Source: an uncultured Bacteroidales bacterium (lineage in GTDB: Bacteria > Bacteroidota > Bacteroidia > Bacteroidales > P3). Taken from it: a stretch of 56,952 bases of DNA. This document shows positions 33,548-41,596 of this stretch, in pieces. Numbering within the stretch: the stretch's first letter is position 1; each line of letters starts with the position of its first letter. The translations under genes were made by a program, and so were the position numbers. The DNA lies in the NCBI GenBank assembly GCA_900318175.1, contig ONJQ01000030.1, positions 1 through 56,952 of the forward strand, given 5' to 3'. Below the pieces are notes generated by a model. That model worked only from the letters and a program-made list of their open reading frames with translations, had not been told where the DNA came from and searched no databases.

Positions 33548-33588
33548 TCGGACTTGTCAGACTAGTCTGAATAGTCCGACTCGTCTGA
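33548..33588. repeat. TCNGA 9-bp tract 7 (5 units)
   Basis: TCGGA, TCAGA, TCTGA, TCCGA and TCTGA begin at 33548, 33557, 33566, 33575 and 33584. The tract lies 22 bases upstream of the start of four-helix gene B. Confidence 0.9.
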
Positions 33589-33624
33589 AGTATTATCGTG
33601 GAAACAAGTGCTTTCCTCATCTTA

Positions 33625-34164
33625 TTATTGTATAAGTCTGTCATTATCTTTTTTCAACACCCTCACAGGCTGGTCCGAACCGACTTCGAGGTTGGGGCAA
33701 ATAGTCTCCCTACCAGTGTCCACGAAACCGCACTTCTCCATCACGCGGCCGGAGGCGGGATTGCTTGGGAAATAGGTGCCCCACAACGTGCTGAACCCTT
33801 TCACCCCGAAGCAGTGGTCAATGACCAGTCGAAGCGCCTCCGTGCAGATGCCCATCCCCCAATAGGGTCGGGCAATCCAGTAGCCCACCTCGGCTTGGTC
33901 GGACTCAATCTTCAGGTTGGAAGAGGTGGATGGCAAATAACCGACACATCCGATGGCCTCACCTGTCTCTCTCCACACCACAGCCCACATCCCCTCGCCG
34001 CTGAAGAGTGTGCGGATGACCACAAGGCTTTCCTCCACACTCTTGTGCGGTGGCCACCCTGCGCGCGGCCCCACTTCGGGGTCGGAGGCGTACTTGAACA
34101 GCGCTTCGGCATCGCTCTCCCTCCAAGGGCGCAGCAGTATTCTGTCGGTTTCGTAGTTGTTCAT
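33625..34164 (-). CDS. GNAT family N-acetyltransferase
   Basis: A 179-residue RimJ/RimL-type acetyltransferase. It shows TDRILLRPWRESDAEALFKYASDPEVG, AVVWRETGEAIGCVGYL, EVGYWIARPYWGMGICTEALRLVIDHCF (acetyl-CoA loop) and NPASGRVMEKCGFVDTG. The substrate is unknown: a protein N-terminus, an antibiotic or a metabolite. TCNGA tract 8 lies in the 35-base gap before the next gene. Confidence 0.88.
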   Translation of the reverse strand: MNNYETDRILLRPWRESDAEALFKYASDPEVGPRAGWPPHKSVEESLVVIRTLFSGEGMWAVVWRETGEAIGCVGYLPSTSSNLKIESDQAEVGYWIARPYWGMGICTEALRLVIDHCFGVKGFSTLWGTYFPSNPASGRVMEKCGFVDTGRETICPNLEVGSDQPVRVLKKDNDRLIQ

Positions 34165-34176
34165 AGCAAAAGTTGT

Positions 34177-34208
34177 TCTGATTTCTCCGATTATTCTGAT
34201 TACTCTGA
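34177..34208. repeat. TCNGA 9-bp tract 8 (4 units)
   Basis: TCTGA, TCCGA, TCTGA and TCTGA begin at 34177, 34186, 34195 and 34204. The tract spans the gap between the GNAT and GyrI-like genes and supplies the last codons and stop of the GyrI-like gene. Confidence 0.88.
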
Positions 34209-34835
34209 CAACTTCGATACGGGTATCCTTATCACAGTCTTCGTCTTTTCCGGGGTGGACTTGCGAGGGTCGCTCAAATAGATTTCGTGGTGGTGGCGTG
34301 TAGGGCTCATCGCAGTGCGGTGGCCATGACTGGTGGCAAAAGCCTCCATGGCAGCGATGGTGGCGGGCTCATCGTCGTAAGCCCCTATGTGCATACACTG
34401 CACACATAGCCCCTCGTCGTAAGTGAGAAACTCCACCGCCGAATAGTCAATATTCTTCTTCCGTGTTGCTTCGGCCACAGCCCAGTCAAATTCCTCTCGT
34501 GTCACAAAGTCCGGCAATCGTATCATCGAGATAAAGTGTAGCGCCTCCTTGTCGGTGTAGTCAAACCGACCTGTACCCGTCCACCAAAGCCCCTCCAGCG
34601 GTGGCACCACAAAATCGAAGTAGCCCTCCATGCGGTGGTCTCCCAACTTGCTCATCTTGATAGTATAGGCTATACCATACAGCAGGTCGATGCTCCGCTT
34701 GTACTCGCTCCCTTCTTGGTTGGGGTCTCCCTTGCCGCGCACCGCCACATAGTTCATCGGGGGCACCGACACCAATGCCGGTTTACGTGCAGGCATGTAA
34801 AACTCCTTGTATTCTTTCTTGAAATCGAATGCCAT
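34200..34835 (-). CDS. GyrI-like small-molecule-binding domain protein
   Basis: A 211-residue stand-alone GyrI-like (SRPBCC-adjacent, AraC effector-binding type) protein. It shows PMNYVAVRGKGDPN, YGIAYTIKMSKLG, MEGYFDFVVPPLEGLWW and LCVQCMHIGAYDDEP. It has no DNA-binding domain. Relatives bind cyclic or cationic small molecules, or hydrolyse cyclopropanoid compounds; the ligand here is unknown. Its last two codons and stop fall within TCNGA tract 8, so the native C-terminus may have been altered by that tract. Confidence 0.8.
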   Translation of the reverse strand: MAFDFKKEYKEFYMPARKPALVSVPPMNYVAVRGKGDPNQEGSEYKRSIDLLYGIAYTIKMSKLGDHRMEGYFDFVVPPLEGLWWTGTGRFDYTDKEALHFISMIRLPDFVTREEFDWAVAEATRKKNIDYSAVEFLTYDEGLCVQCMHIGAYDDEPATIAAMEAFATSHGHRTAMSPTRHHHEIYLSDPRKSTPEKTKTVIRIPVSKLSE

Positions 34836-34854
34836 AGTCGAATAATCATGTCTG

Positions 34855-36333
34855 TTACATAATGCTCTTCAGCCAGCCGAACAGCTCGTCCAGGGCATAG
34901 TCGCCGCTGTGGGGGCGGTTCCATGCAAAGATGAAGTTCACGTCGCATCCCGCCTCGTTCAGTTTCAGTGCTAAGTTCAGCGGCACGGGGAATCCCGTGT
35001 CGCGGTCGCGTGCCCCGTGGCGGATATACCAGTGTGGGGCCAACGTGTGCTCGCTCTTTGCCTTGCTTTTGCCGTCTGTGGCTTCCATCTCACCAATGAA
35101 GTTCATCGGGTTCATCAGGTACACGTTGTCTACCACCTCCTTGGGCAGGTCCTTGCCGTTTTTGTAGGCACTGTAGACGGTGAAATTCACGCTGCTCCCG
35201 TCTGCGCCGCCAAACTCTTCGTTCTCCGCCGAGGCCCGCTGTCCCAGCACCCCTTTCGTGTCGAAGGCGGGGGCCGTCTTCAGGGGCTGCGTGTTGGCCA
35301 CATAGTTCAGATACCGCTGTATGTCCAGCCCCACAACATACTCGCCCCGCTGTGGTTGCGGTGCGCGCATGGTGGGCAGGGCCATCTTTTTCCCTCCGTT
35401 GATGGGGGGCATACCGCCCATACGCTCTTCGTTGAACGAGAATCCCAGCGTGTCGCTAATATCGGCACCCGCGTTCTTGGCCGTCTGTGCTGAGCGGATT
35501 AACTCCTTTCGCAGTAGGTCAATATAGTTGTCGGCTGTCACGGGGTTCCCGTCCCAGTCTTTCAGGTTCAAGCTGTTGATGTAGTTGGGGAACTGCTCCT
35601 TCAGCTGGTTGCTGATGGGCAACAGCTGTGCCGACCGTTGGCGGCTCGATGTGCCATTGAAGAGCCATTCATACGCCATGTCGGCATGCTCCAAGTCGGT
35701 GATGGGGCAGTAGCAGACGGCTGCATACACATCGTCCTTTTCCTTGGCGGCACCCATAGCCGCCAGCATATCGTTGTAGGCGGGATGGTTGCCCGTGGCC
35801 CCCACCAGGGCCGCCATGGCTCCCCCCGCGCTGGTGCCGTCAATGATGATGCGTTCGGCGTTGCCGGGCATTTCGCGGTCAAAAAGGCGCAGGTAGCGTA
35901 CAGCAGCCTTCAGGTCCAGCAGTCCTTTTGGGGCACGACCTGTGTAGGTGCTGTCCTGCACCGAGTTCCGCCCGCGCGAGCCGGGGATCACCACCACATA
36001 GCCCTCCTTCAGCGCACGCCCAGTGGCGTCTCCTGCCTGTGGGCCGCGGGCCTTGGCAGCCATATAGCCGCCGATGTAAGTGCGTAGCAGTATGGGCGTA
36101 CTCCGGGTGGCCCCTTCTGGCACATAAACGTTCAGGTATTGATAGGCCGTGTCCTCCACGTTCTTCACGTAGTAGAGGTGCTCGTATGCTGTGTATTTCA
36201 CCACCTCGCCGTTGGGCATGGTCAGCTCTGCCTCCTGTCCGTCGTTGGGGTTGAAACTCAGCCCCTGTTTGCTGTGGCCACAGCCTACAAGGGTTATAGC
36301 GACGATTGCTGCAAAGATTATTTTCTTCATCAT
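34855..36333 (-). CDS. Subtype B tannase-like alpha/beta hydrolase lipoprotein
   Basis: The protein is 492 residues. The lipoprotein signal is MMKKIIFAAIVAITLVGCG. The esterase core has the nucleophile motif DGTSAGGAMAALVGATGNHPAYNDML near residue 165, then VYAAVCYCPITDLEHADMAYEWLF, which matches subtype B tannases. A catalytic His is expected in RPHSGDYALDELFGW at the C-terminus, and the acid in the RDRDTGFPVPLNL region. It would hydrolyse galloyl or related plant-phenol esters at the cell surface or periplasm. The exact substrate is inferred. It has no adjacent transporter. Confidence 0.8.
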   Translation of the reverse strand: MMKKIIFAAIVAITLVGCGHSKQGLSFNPNDGQEAELTMPNGEVVKYTAYEHLYYVKNVEDTAYQYLNVYVPEGATRSTPILLRTYIGGYMAAKARGPQAGDATGRALKEGYVVVIPGSRGRNSVQDSTYTGRAPKGLLDLKAAVRYLRLFDREMPGNAERIIIDGTSAGGAMAALVGATGNHPAYNDMLAAMGAAKEKDDVYAAVCYCPITDLEHADMAYEWLFNGTSSRQRSAQLLPISNQLKEQFPNYINSLNLKDWDGNPVTADNYIDLLRKELIRSAQTAKNAGADISDTLGFSFNEERMGGMPPINGGKKMALPTMRAPQPQRGEYVVGLDIQRYLNYVANTQPLKTAPAFDTKGVLGQRASAENEEFGGADGSSVNFTVYSAYKNGKDLPKEVVDNVYLMNPMNFIGEMEATDGKSKAKSEHTLAPHWYIRHGARDRDTGFPVPLNLALKLNEAGCDVNFIFAWNRPHSGDYALDELFGWLKSIM

Positions 36334-36545
36334 TCAAAAGCGTTTTTGTACTTTGTTAAATAATAAACTCCGCGCTGCCCATTCCGCAGGCGGTTTTCCG
36401 TTATTATCCTATATTAACGTAGCCGATGCAAAAATAGTATGTCCTTTCGTTTTTTTCATTCGCGCCGAAGTGCCAAAACACAAGGCTCTCAGCTATTGTT
36501 CCTCAAAAAAAAGTTGCACAATATCATTTATCCGTTTTTTTTATG

Positions 36546-36553
36546 TATTTTTG
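36546..36553 (+). promoter_or_regulatory. Promoter -7 box of split YjbH operon
   Basis: TATTTTTG, matching TAnnTTTG, 31 bases upstream of the ATG at 36584. The rest of 36334-36583 shows no gene. Confidence 0.55.
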
Positions 36554-36583
36554 CAACTTGTATGAATCGAATTATTTGATGCT

Positions 36584-37498
36584 ATGACTCAACGCAACAT
36601 CCTCTGCCGCCGCCTCGGCTCCGTGGCTCTGCTTGTCGCCATGCTTGCCACCTTCAGGCCGCTCCATGTCAGCGCCCAGGCGCCAACCCCTGGTCTGGAC
36701 CTTTTTGCCGGCCTCAGTTTCAATTTCCGCGACGTTTACTACTACCGCCAGTACGACTTCCTCGTCAACCTCACTCCCGGTTTCCGGTGGACCATGGGGC
36801 ACGACTGGCAACTCACCGGGCAAGTCTATGTCCCCCTGGTGAACCAATACGGGAACTACGGCAATGGTCTCAAGGTGAACAATTTCGCCCTCAGCAAGGA
36901 GTTGCGCTTGGGCGGCCTCTACGCCAAGGCTACGGCGGGTCTTTTCAGCCTGAATCGCTATGGCCTGGACCTGAAGCTTTTCCTGCCCCTTGCCGATTGG
37001 TTTGCGCTCGAAGCGCAGGGTGGCTATGTGGGCTGGCTCTACACCGACACCTATTGGCGCATCACCAAGCCCGACCGCTTCCTTGGCACCGTCGGGGGCG
37101 ACATCTACCTCTCCAAGTGGAACACCCAGCTCAGGGGTGTGGCCGGCCTTTACCTCTACCGCGACTTCGGTGCCGAAGCCGAGGCTATGCGCCATTTCAA
37201 CCACACCACCGTCTCCGTCTATGGCCGATGGAGCGACACCTATGGCTACGATGCTGGATTCAAGGTCATTGTCATGCTTCCCCCGTATCACCGCACCCGC
37301 CGTGTCGTCAACTTCAGGCCTGCTTCCAACTTCCGCATCGCCTACACCGTCATGGCAGAACTCACTGGCAACCGCATCTACAAGACCGACCCCGAGGAGA
37401 ACGAGCGCGACGGCTGGTTCAGCCGCCATTTCCTCTCTTGGGGCTCCCATACCATGTATCCCGATTTTATTATTAACCAAAAGACTACCGAAGAATGA
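36584..37498 (+). CDS. Outer-membrane protein, possible C-terminal half of a YjbH-like system
   Basis: The protein is 304 residues. The signal peptide ends near VSAQA. The body is beta-rich with many aromatic strands (GLDLFAGLSFNFRDVYYYRQYDF, ALEAQGGYVGWLYTDTYW, LRGVAGLYLYRDFG) as in a barrel. It overlaps the next gene by 4 bases (ATGA). That neighbour resembles the N-terminal half of YjbH, the outer-membrane protein of exopolysaccharide secretion loci, so this one may supply the C-terminal barrel. The assignment is from pairing and strand pattern, not a clear motif. Confidence 0.6.
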   Translation: MTQRNILCRRLGSVALLVAMLATFRPLHVSAQAPTPGLDLFAGLSFNFRDVYYYRQYDFLVNLTPGFRWTMGHDWQLTGQVYVPLVNQYGNYGNGLKVNNFALSKELRLGGLYAKATAGLFSLNRYGLDLKLFLPLADWFALEAQGGYVGWLYTDTYWRITKPDRFLGTVGGDIYLSKWNTQLRGVAGLYLYRDFGAEAEAMRHFNHTTVSVYGRWSDTYGYDAGFKVIVMLPPYHRTRRVVNFRPASNFRIAYTVMAELTGNRIYKTDPEENERDGWFSRHFLSWGSHTMYPDFIINQKTTEE

Positions 37499-38259
37499 GA
37501 CGACACCTTGCACTCCTCCTGCTCGCTGCCGCGGCGCTGATGCCTCTCTCCAGCTCCGCTCAGCAATATACAGGCCTCTCCGGTCTGATCCACGTCCCCT
37601 CCGCCGAGATGAACCATGAGGGCGACGCCTTCATGGGCATCCATTTCCTCAACAAGGCCATGACCCCCGACACCGGTTTCCTGCTCGCCGGCCAAAAGTA
37701 CGATACCTACGACTACTACATCTCCCTCACACCCTTCCCCTGGATTGAATTCAGCTATGTGTGCACCAAGCGCAAAAGCGCCGTGTCCGAACAGCTTTGG
37801 GACTATCATCGCAAGGACCGCTCGGCATCGCTCAAACTCCGTCCCATCAAAGAGGGTCGCTACATTCCCGCCATTGCCATCGGAGCCAATGATTTCGGTA
37901 CCGGCATCTTCGTTAAGAACCGTACCGACGTCCAGCTGTATTTCTTCAATTACTACATCGCCGCAACCAAGCATCTCAACTTTGGCGGCAACGAGTTGGG
38001 ACTCACCCTTGCCTACCGCCATTTTTTCCGTGGCTACAATGCCAAGTGGAACGGCCTTGTGGGGGGCGTCACTTTCCGTCCCGCCTTCTTCCCGCAGGCC
38101 CGCGCCATAGTCGAATACACGGGCAACGAGTTCTTGGTAGGCCTCGACGCCCTCCTTTGGCGTCACCTGCGTCTGCAAGCCAGCCTCAAGGACTTCAAGT
38201 ACCCCAACTTCGGCCTTTGCTTCCAACTCAACCTGCTGGGCCGGAAATACACCTACTAA
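37495..38259 (+). CDS. YjbH-like outer-membrane protein (N-terminal half)
   Basis: The protein is 254 residues with a signal peptide (MRRHLALLLLAAAALMPLSSSAQQ). TGLSGLIHVPSAEMNHEGDAFMGI, YYISLTPFPWIEFSYVCTKRK, SASLKLRPIKEGRYIPAIAIGANDFGTGIF and FRGYNAKWNGLVGGVTF follow the order of the first half of E. coli YjbH ('GLLQTPTARM', PW-E motif, 'GarD.GGTG'). The E. coli protein is about 700 residues; here the halves are separate, and the C-terminal-like half is encoded first. It probably assists export or assembly of an exopolysaccharide. Confidence 0.7.
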   Translation: MRRHLALLLLAAAALMPLSSSAQQYTGLSGLIHVPSAEMNHEGDAFMGIHFLNKAMTPDTGFLLAGQKYDTYDYYISLTPFPWIEFSYVCTKRKSAVSEQLWDYHRKDRSASLKLRPIKEGRYIPAIAIGANDFGTGIFVKNRTDVQLYFFNYYIAATKHLNFGGNELGLTLAYRHFFRGYNAKWNGLVGGVTFRPAFFPQARAIVEYTGNEFLVGLDALLWRHLRLQASLKDFKYPNFGLCFQLNLLGRKYTY

Positions 38260-38336
38260 CCCTTCTGCTTCCGCCACTTGTCAACCCTCGGACGAAAAAA
38301 AATTAAAAAAAAAGTATGTCATCCAAAAAATATTGC

Positions 38337-38344
38337 TATCTTTG
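38337..38344 (+). promoter_or_regulatory. Promoter -7 box of His-rich lipoprotein gene
   Basis: TATCTTTG 109 bases upstream of the ATG at 38454. The leader between them is long and A/T-rich, and may hold regulation. Confidence 0.6.
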
Positions 38345-38453
38345 CATTGTTGAATAAGCGTGTCTGTGAAGCGGTTTTTCGCTGCAAAGCATTGCTGTTC
38401 ATGTTTTTAATGGTAAATTTATTGAGTATTGAATCTGTAAAATAATCAAAACG

Positions 38454-38831
38454 ATGAAGAAAAAGAAAGTTATACTGTTCACCTTAGTGGCAGCTATCGC
38501 TCTGGTCTCCGCCTTCGGCTACTCTTCTTGCAGCAAGGTCGAAGCTGACCCCAATGTTCCCGTTGTGCGTGACACCCTTCTGCCTCCGAAGGATCCCATC
38601 CTGACGACCATTTGCCCTCACCACAGCGCAACCGACCCCAACCGTGTGATGGTTATCGATGCCGCTGACCCCTACGCCATGGTTCACCACACCCACGAGT
38701 ATCTGGAGGGTCAGCCCTGCCCCATCACCACCTGCGAGTATAACGGCAGACACCACATCCATGAAGTCTACTTCTGGCGTGGCCATTTCGAAGACAACTG
38801 GGAGCACCTTGGTGGTAGCACCCGCGACTAA
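38454..38831 (+). CDS. His-rich small lipoprotein, unknown function
   Basis: The protein is 125 residues. After a basic MKKKKVILFTLVAAIALV stretch comes YSSCSK, a lipobox-like Cys near residue 26. The mature part has many His and Cys residues (CPHHSATD, MVHHTHEYLEG, CPITTCEYNGRHHIHEVYFWRGHFEDNWEHLGG), suggesting metal binding. I know no family. Its own promoter and a perfect terminator frame it as a single-gene unit, and its base composition is like its neighbours. Confidence 0.65.
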   Translation: MKKKKVILFTLVAAIALVSAFGYSSCSKVEADPNVPVVRDTLLPPKDPILTTICPHHSATDPNRVMVIDAADPYAMVHHTHEYLEGQPCPITTCEYNGRHHIHEVYFWRGHFEDNWEHLGGSTRD

Positions 38832-38885
38832 CCGACGGCAGTCCGTTAGTTTTCCATTATTAAATTAGAATGTGATTTTTTTATC

Positions 38886-38922
38886 AAGAGTGTCCCACCG
38901 TGGTGGGACACTCTTTTTTTAT
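38886..38922 (+). terminator. Rho-independent terminator after His-rich lipoprotein gene
   Basis: AAGAGTGTCCCACC pairs perfectly with GGTGGGACACTCTT around a GT loop, followed by a T run. Confidence 0.92.
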
Positions 38923-39019
38923 CCCCTTGCCAAACCCCTTTGCACTGCCCGCACGGCCGCTCCTTTGCAAACGGTCAGGCCGTCGCGTATGAGGCTCCAC
39001 TCTTCCTTCGCTCGTTTTT

Positions 39020-39125
39020 CCTCAGTTCTCTAACATTTGTTCCTCATTTGTTCCTTTTTCATTGGATAAATGATCTTGGAAGGGAAAAACAAATGACCTG
39101 CAAGGAGCGGAGCTGCTCCGAGCAA
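39020..39125 (+). repeat. Dispersed intergenic repeat, copy 2
   Basis: Nearly identical in its 46-base core to 18325-18371, with weaker similarity for about 60 bases after. It lies in a 313-base gap and, like copy 1, follows a terminator. Confidence 0.7.
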
Positions 39126-39144
39126 GGAGGAGGGTGGGGGAGGA

Positions 39145-40527
39145 CTACTTGAGGGTGAGACCCGTCTGCTGGGCGGAATGGATGGTGAACTGGGCCGTCT
39201 GCACGGCGTCGTAGCTGCTGTCGTCAGCTGGGCGGAGCACCACCTGGTAGTTGCCCGGCATGAGCACTATGCGCTCGTTCATGTTGGTGGGGTCTAAGTC
39301 GCAGACCCAGCGGAGCCCGTCGGCTTGGAGGGCAAAGATGCTGCCTGTGGTGGGGAAGGGCGGTTTGGTGAGGGCCAGCTGGCCTGGCAGGGGAATCTGC
39401 ATGTCGGTGTCCGAGCCGCTGCGGATGGACACATTGTCGAGATGGAGGACCGGCAGGGAGAGGACGTCGATGTCGTAGGCGCCGGCAAGGTAGTGCTCTG
39501 TGGCGCCGAGGCGCTGGGTGGCGAGAATGGTGGGGTCGCCGTGGCGGCGAACCAGTACGGAATAGTCAGGCATCTGGAAGGCTGTGCGCTTGGAGGGCAT
39601 ATGGAGCCGGAGGGTGCCCTGGGGCGCGACAATTTGCAGACGGGTGTGGCGTCCGGGGGTGAAATGTTGGTCGTTAAGCTGCACGGGGGGCTTGGTGGCC
39701 AGGGTGATGTCGTAGGTGAGCAGGGGGTCGACCTCAAGGGTGTCGACGGGGCTGTCGGAGCCGAAGTGGTGGATGGTGGCGTGGCGGAGGGTGTGGGTGG
39801 CATGGTCGAAGAGTGCAAGGGGAATGTCGGTCTCATAGGGGCGGCGGTCGGCGTCCACCACGTCGAGGGTGAGGAGGGCTTTCTGGTCGGAGAGTAGGAA
39901 GATTTGGTATAGGGTTTCGGCAAAACGCTCTTCGTCAGTGAGCAGGGTGAACCGCCCGGCACAATCGAGCTGGCTCTTGAAGTTTTCAGGACTGCCGATG
40001 CCGATGATGAAAGTCTGCACCACGGAGCCACTGCCGTTGACTTGGCGGGCCACATCGCATATGCTGCCGTCGCACTCGTCAAGGCCATCGGTGATGATGA
40101 GTATAATGTTGCGTGAGTGCGCGTCGCGCGGGAAGTCTTTGAGGGAGTTGTTGAGGGCCGAGGCGGCAGTGCAGCCTCCGTTGGGGACGAGAGTCTTGAT
40201 TTTGCTGCGCAGTTTGTAGAGGTTGTCGGGGCCGAAGGGGACCTCCAGCTGGGTGCCGAGGTCGTGGTTGTTCAGGTGGCCGAAGACGCGCAGGGCCATG
40301 TCAATGTGGTTTTGCCCCTCGATGCTGTCCAGCAGCCGCAGAAGGACCTGCTGGGTGACCTTGATTTTGGAGTCGCTCTGCCACTTGTCCCACATGGAGT
40401 TGGAGCAATCGAGAATGAGCAGCAGGTGGGTCTTGTCCTGCTGTGCCGAGGTGGTGGCCTGGGCCCGTAGGCCGGTCCATGTTCCGCAGGTGGCGAGTAA
40501 TGACAATATTATGAAGAGTCTGCGCAT
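39145..40527 (-). CDS. VWA-domain secreted protein
   Basis: The protein is 460 residues. The signal peptide (MRRLFIILSLLATCGTW to LRAQA) is followed by a von Willebrand A domain with the MIDAS motif DCSNSM, a TxxD-like ITDGLDECDG and NGGCTAASALNNSL. The domain spans about residues 35-210. The remaining 250 residues are beta-rich repeats, possibly Ig-like, with no clear family. It probably binds ligand or protein through metal at the cell surface or periplasm. The ATG at 40527 is preferred to a TTG nine codons upstream; a TATCTTTG box lies 25 bases upstream. Confidence 0.82.
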   Translation of the reverse strand: MRRLFIILSLLATCGTWTGLRAQATTSAQQDKTHLLLILDCSNSMWDKWQSDSKIKVTQQVLLRLLDSIEGQNHIDMALRVFGHLNNHDLGTQLEVPFGPDNLYKLRSKIKTLVPNGGCTAASALNNSLKDFPRDAHSRNIILIITDGLDECDGSICDVARQVNGSGSVVQTFIIGIGSPENFKSQLDCAGRFTLLTDEERFAETLYQIFLLSDQKALLTLDVVDADRRPYETDIPLALFDHATHTLRHATIHHFGSDSPVDTLEVDPLLTYDITLATKPPVQLNDQHFTPGRHTRLQIVAPQGTLRLHMPSKRTAFQMPDYSVLVRRHGDPTILATQRLGATEHYLAGAYDIDVLSLPVLHLDNVSIRSGSDTDMQIPLPGQLALTKPPFPTTGSIFALQADGLRWVCDLDPTNMNERIVLMPGNYQVVLRPADDSSYDAVQTAQFTIHSAQQTGLTLK

Positions 40528-40551
40528 CTTGTAGTTCCCTTTTCGAAAATG

Positions 40552-40559
40552 CAAAGATA
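40552..40559 (-). promoter_or_regulatory. Promoter -7 box of VWA gene
   Basis: TATCTTTG on the minus strand, 25 bases upstream of the ATG at 40527. Confidence 0.6.
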
Positions 40560-40668
40560 CAAAAATATTGCGACGTGGTGAAAAAGTTTGTCACGGCGGG
40601 TTGCTTCTGTGCGGCAATTGTGCCAAGAGGCGGAGCCAGTGCAGCAAGGTGAGTGAGTGCCGTGAAGG

Positions 40669-40700
40669 CAAAAAAAGTCCGAAGGGCAAGCCTTCGGACT
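40669..40700 (-). terminator. Terminator after transketolase N-subunit gene
   Basis: On the minus strand, AGTCCGAAGG and its complement form a 10-bp stem around a five-base loop. A T run of seven follows. Confidence 0.8.
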
Positions 40701-40724
40701 GTGGGATTGCTTAGAAACAGGTGT

Positions 40725-41573
40725 TTAGAAATCGCCGAGGGTCTCGGGCAGCTGGGCGAGGGCACGGGGAAGGTCGTCGGCGGAGAGGACGGAGCCGTGG
40801 TATTTGTTGATGCCCTGCATGAAGTCGACACCGTAGCCCATCTCGGTGGTGAGAATGACGCAGACGGGTTTGCCTTGGCCGGTGAGGGACTTGGCTTTGG
40901 CCATGCCGTCCAGCACTTGCTGCATGTCGTTGCCGTTGGCGATGACGACGACGGTCCACATGAAGGCCTCGAACTTGGCCTTGAGGTCGCCGAGGTCCAT
41001 AACCTGCTGCGTAGTGCCGTCGATTTGCTGGTGGTTGTAGTCGATGGTGGCGATGAGGTTGTCGACGTGTTTGGCGCCGGCAAACATGACGGCTTCCCAA
41101 ATCTGGCCTTCCTGCAACTCGCCGTCGCCGTGGAGGGTGTAGACAAGGTGGTTGTCGTTGGTCATCTTTTTGCCCAATGCGGCGCCGATGCCGACGCTAA
41201 GGCCTTGGCCCAGAGAACCGCTGGCCATGCGGATGCCGGGGAGGCCGTGCTCGGTGGAGGGGTGGCCCTGGAGGCGCGTGCCGAACTGGCGGAAGGTTTT
41301 CAGCTCGTCGACAGGGAAAAATCCGCGGCGAGCCATGGTGCTGTAGATGACGGGCGTGATGTGGCCTTGCGACACGAAGAGCATGTCCTGGCCGTTGCCG
41401 TCCATGGTGAAGCGGGCGGGGTCTTGGTCAAGGATGTTGAACTGCATGGCAGTCATCCAGTCAGCAGTGCCTAAGGAACCACCTGGGTGGCCGGATTTGG
41501 CGGCGGTGGTCATTCGGAGTATATCGCGACGCACCTGCGTGGCGATGGATTCAAGTTCTTTGGTGGTTTTCAT
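40725..41573 (-). CDS. Transketolase N-terminal subunit
   Basis: A 282-residue thiamine-diphosphate-binding half. LESIATQVRRDILRMTTAAKSGHPGGSLGTADWM, HSTEHGLPG-like HPSTEHGLPGIRMASGSLGQGLSVGIGAALG and LHGDGELQEGQIWEAVMFAG are classic, the last being the GDG...N cofactor site. It pairs with the C-terminal subunit at 29185-30423. The two genes are usually adjacent in Bacteroidetes but are about 10 kb apart here. ATG at 41573 is the start; the longer upstream frame is not conserved. A terminator follows the stop. Confidence 0.9.
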   Translation of the reverse strand: MKTTKELESIATQVRRDILRMTTAAKSGHPGGSLGTADWMTAMQFNILDQDPARFTMDGNGQDMLFVSQGHITPVIYSTMARRGFFPVDELKTFRQFGTRLQGHPSTEHGLPGIRMASGSLGQGLSVGIGAALGKKMTNDNHLVYTLHGDGELQEGQIWEAVMFAGAKHVDNLIATIDYNHQQIDGTTQQVMDLGDLKAKFEAFMWTVVVIANGNDMQQVLDGMAKAKSLTGQGKPVCVILTTEMGYGVDFMQGINKYHGSVLSADDLPRALAQLPETLGDF

Positions 41574-41596
41574 TATTGAGAAGGATTGGTGATTTG

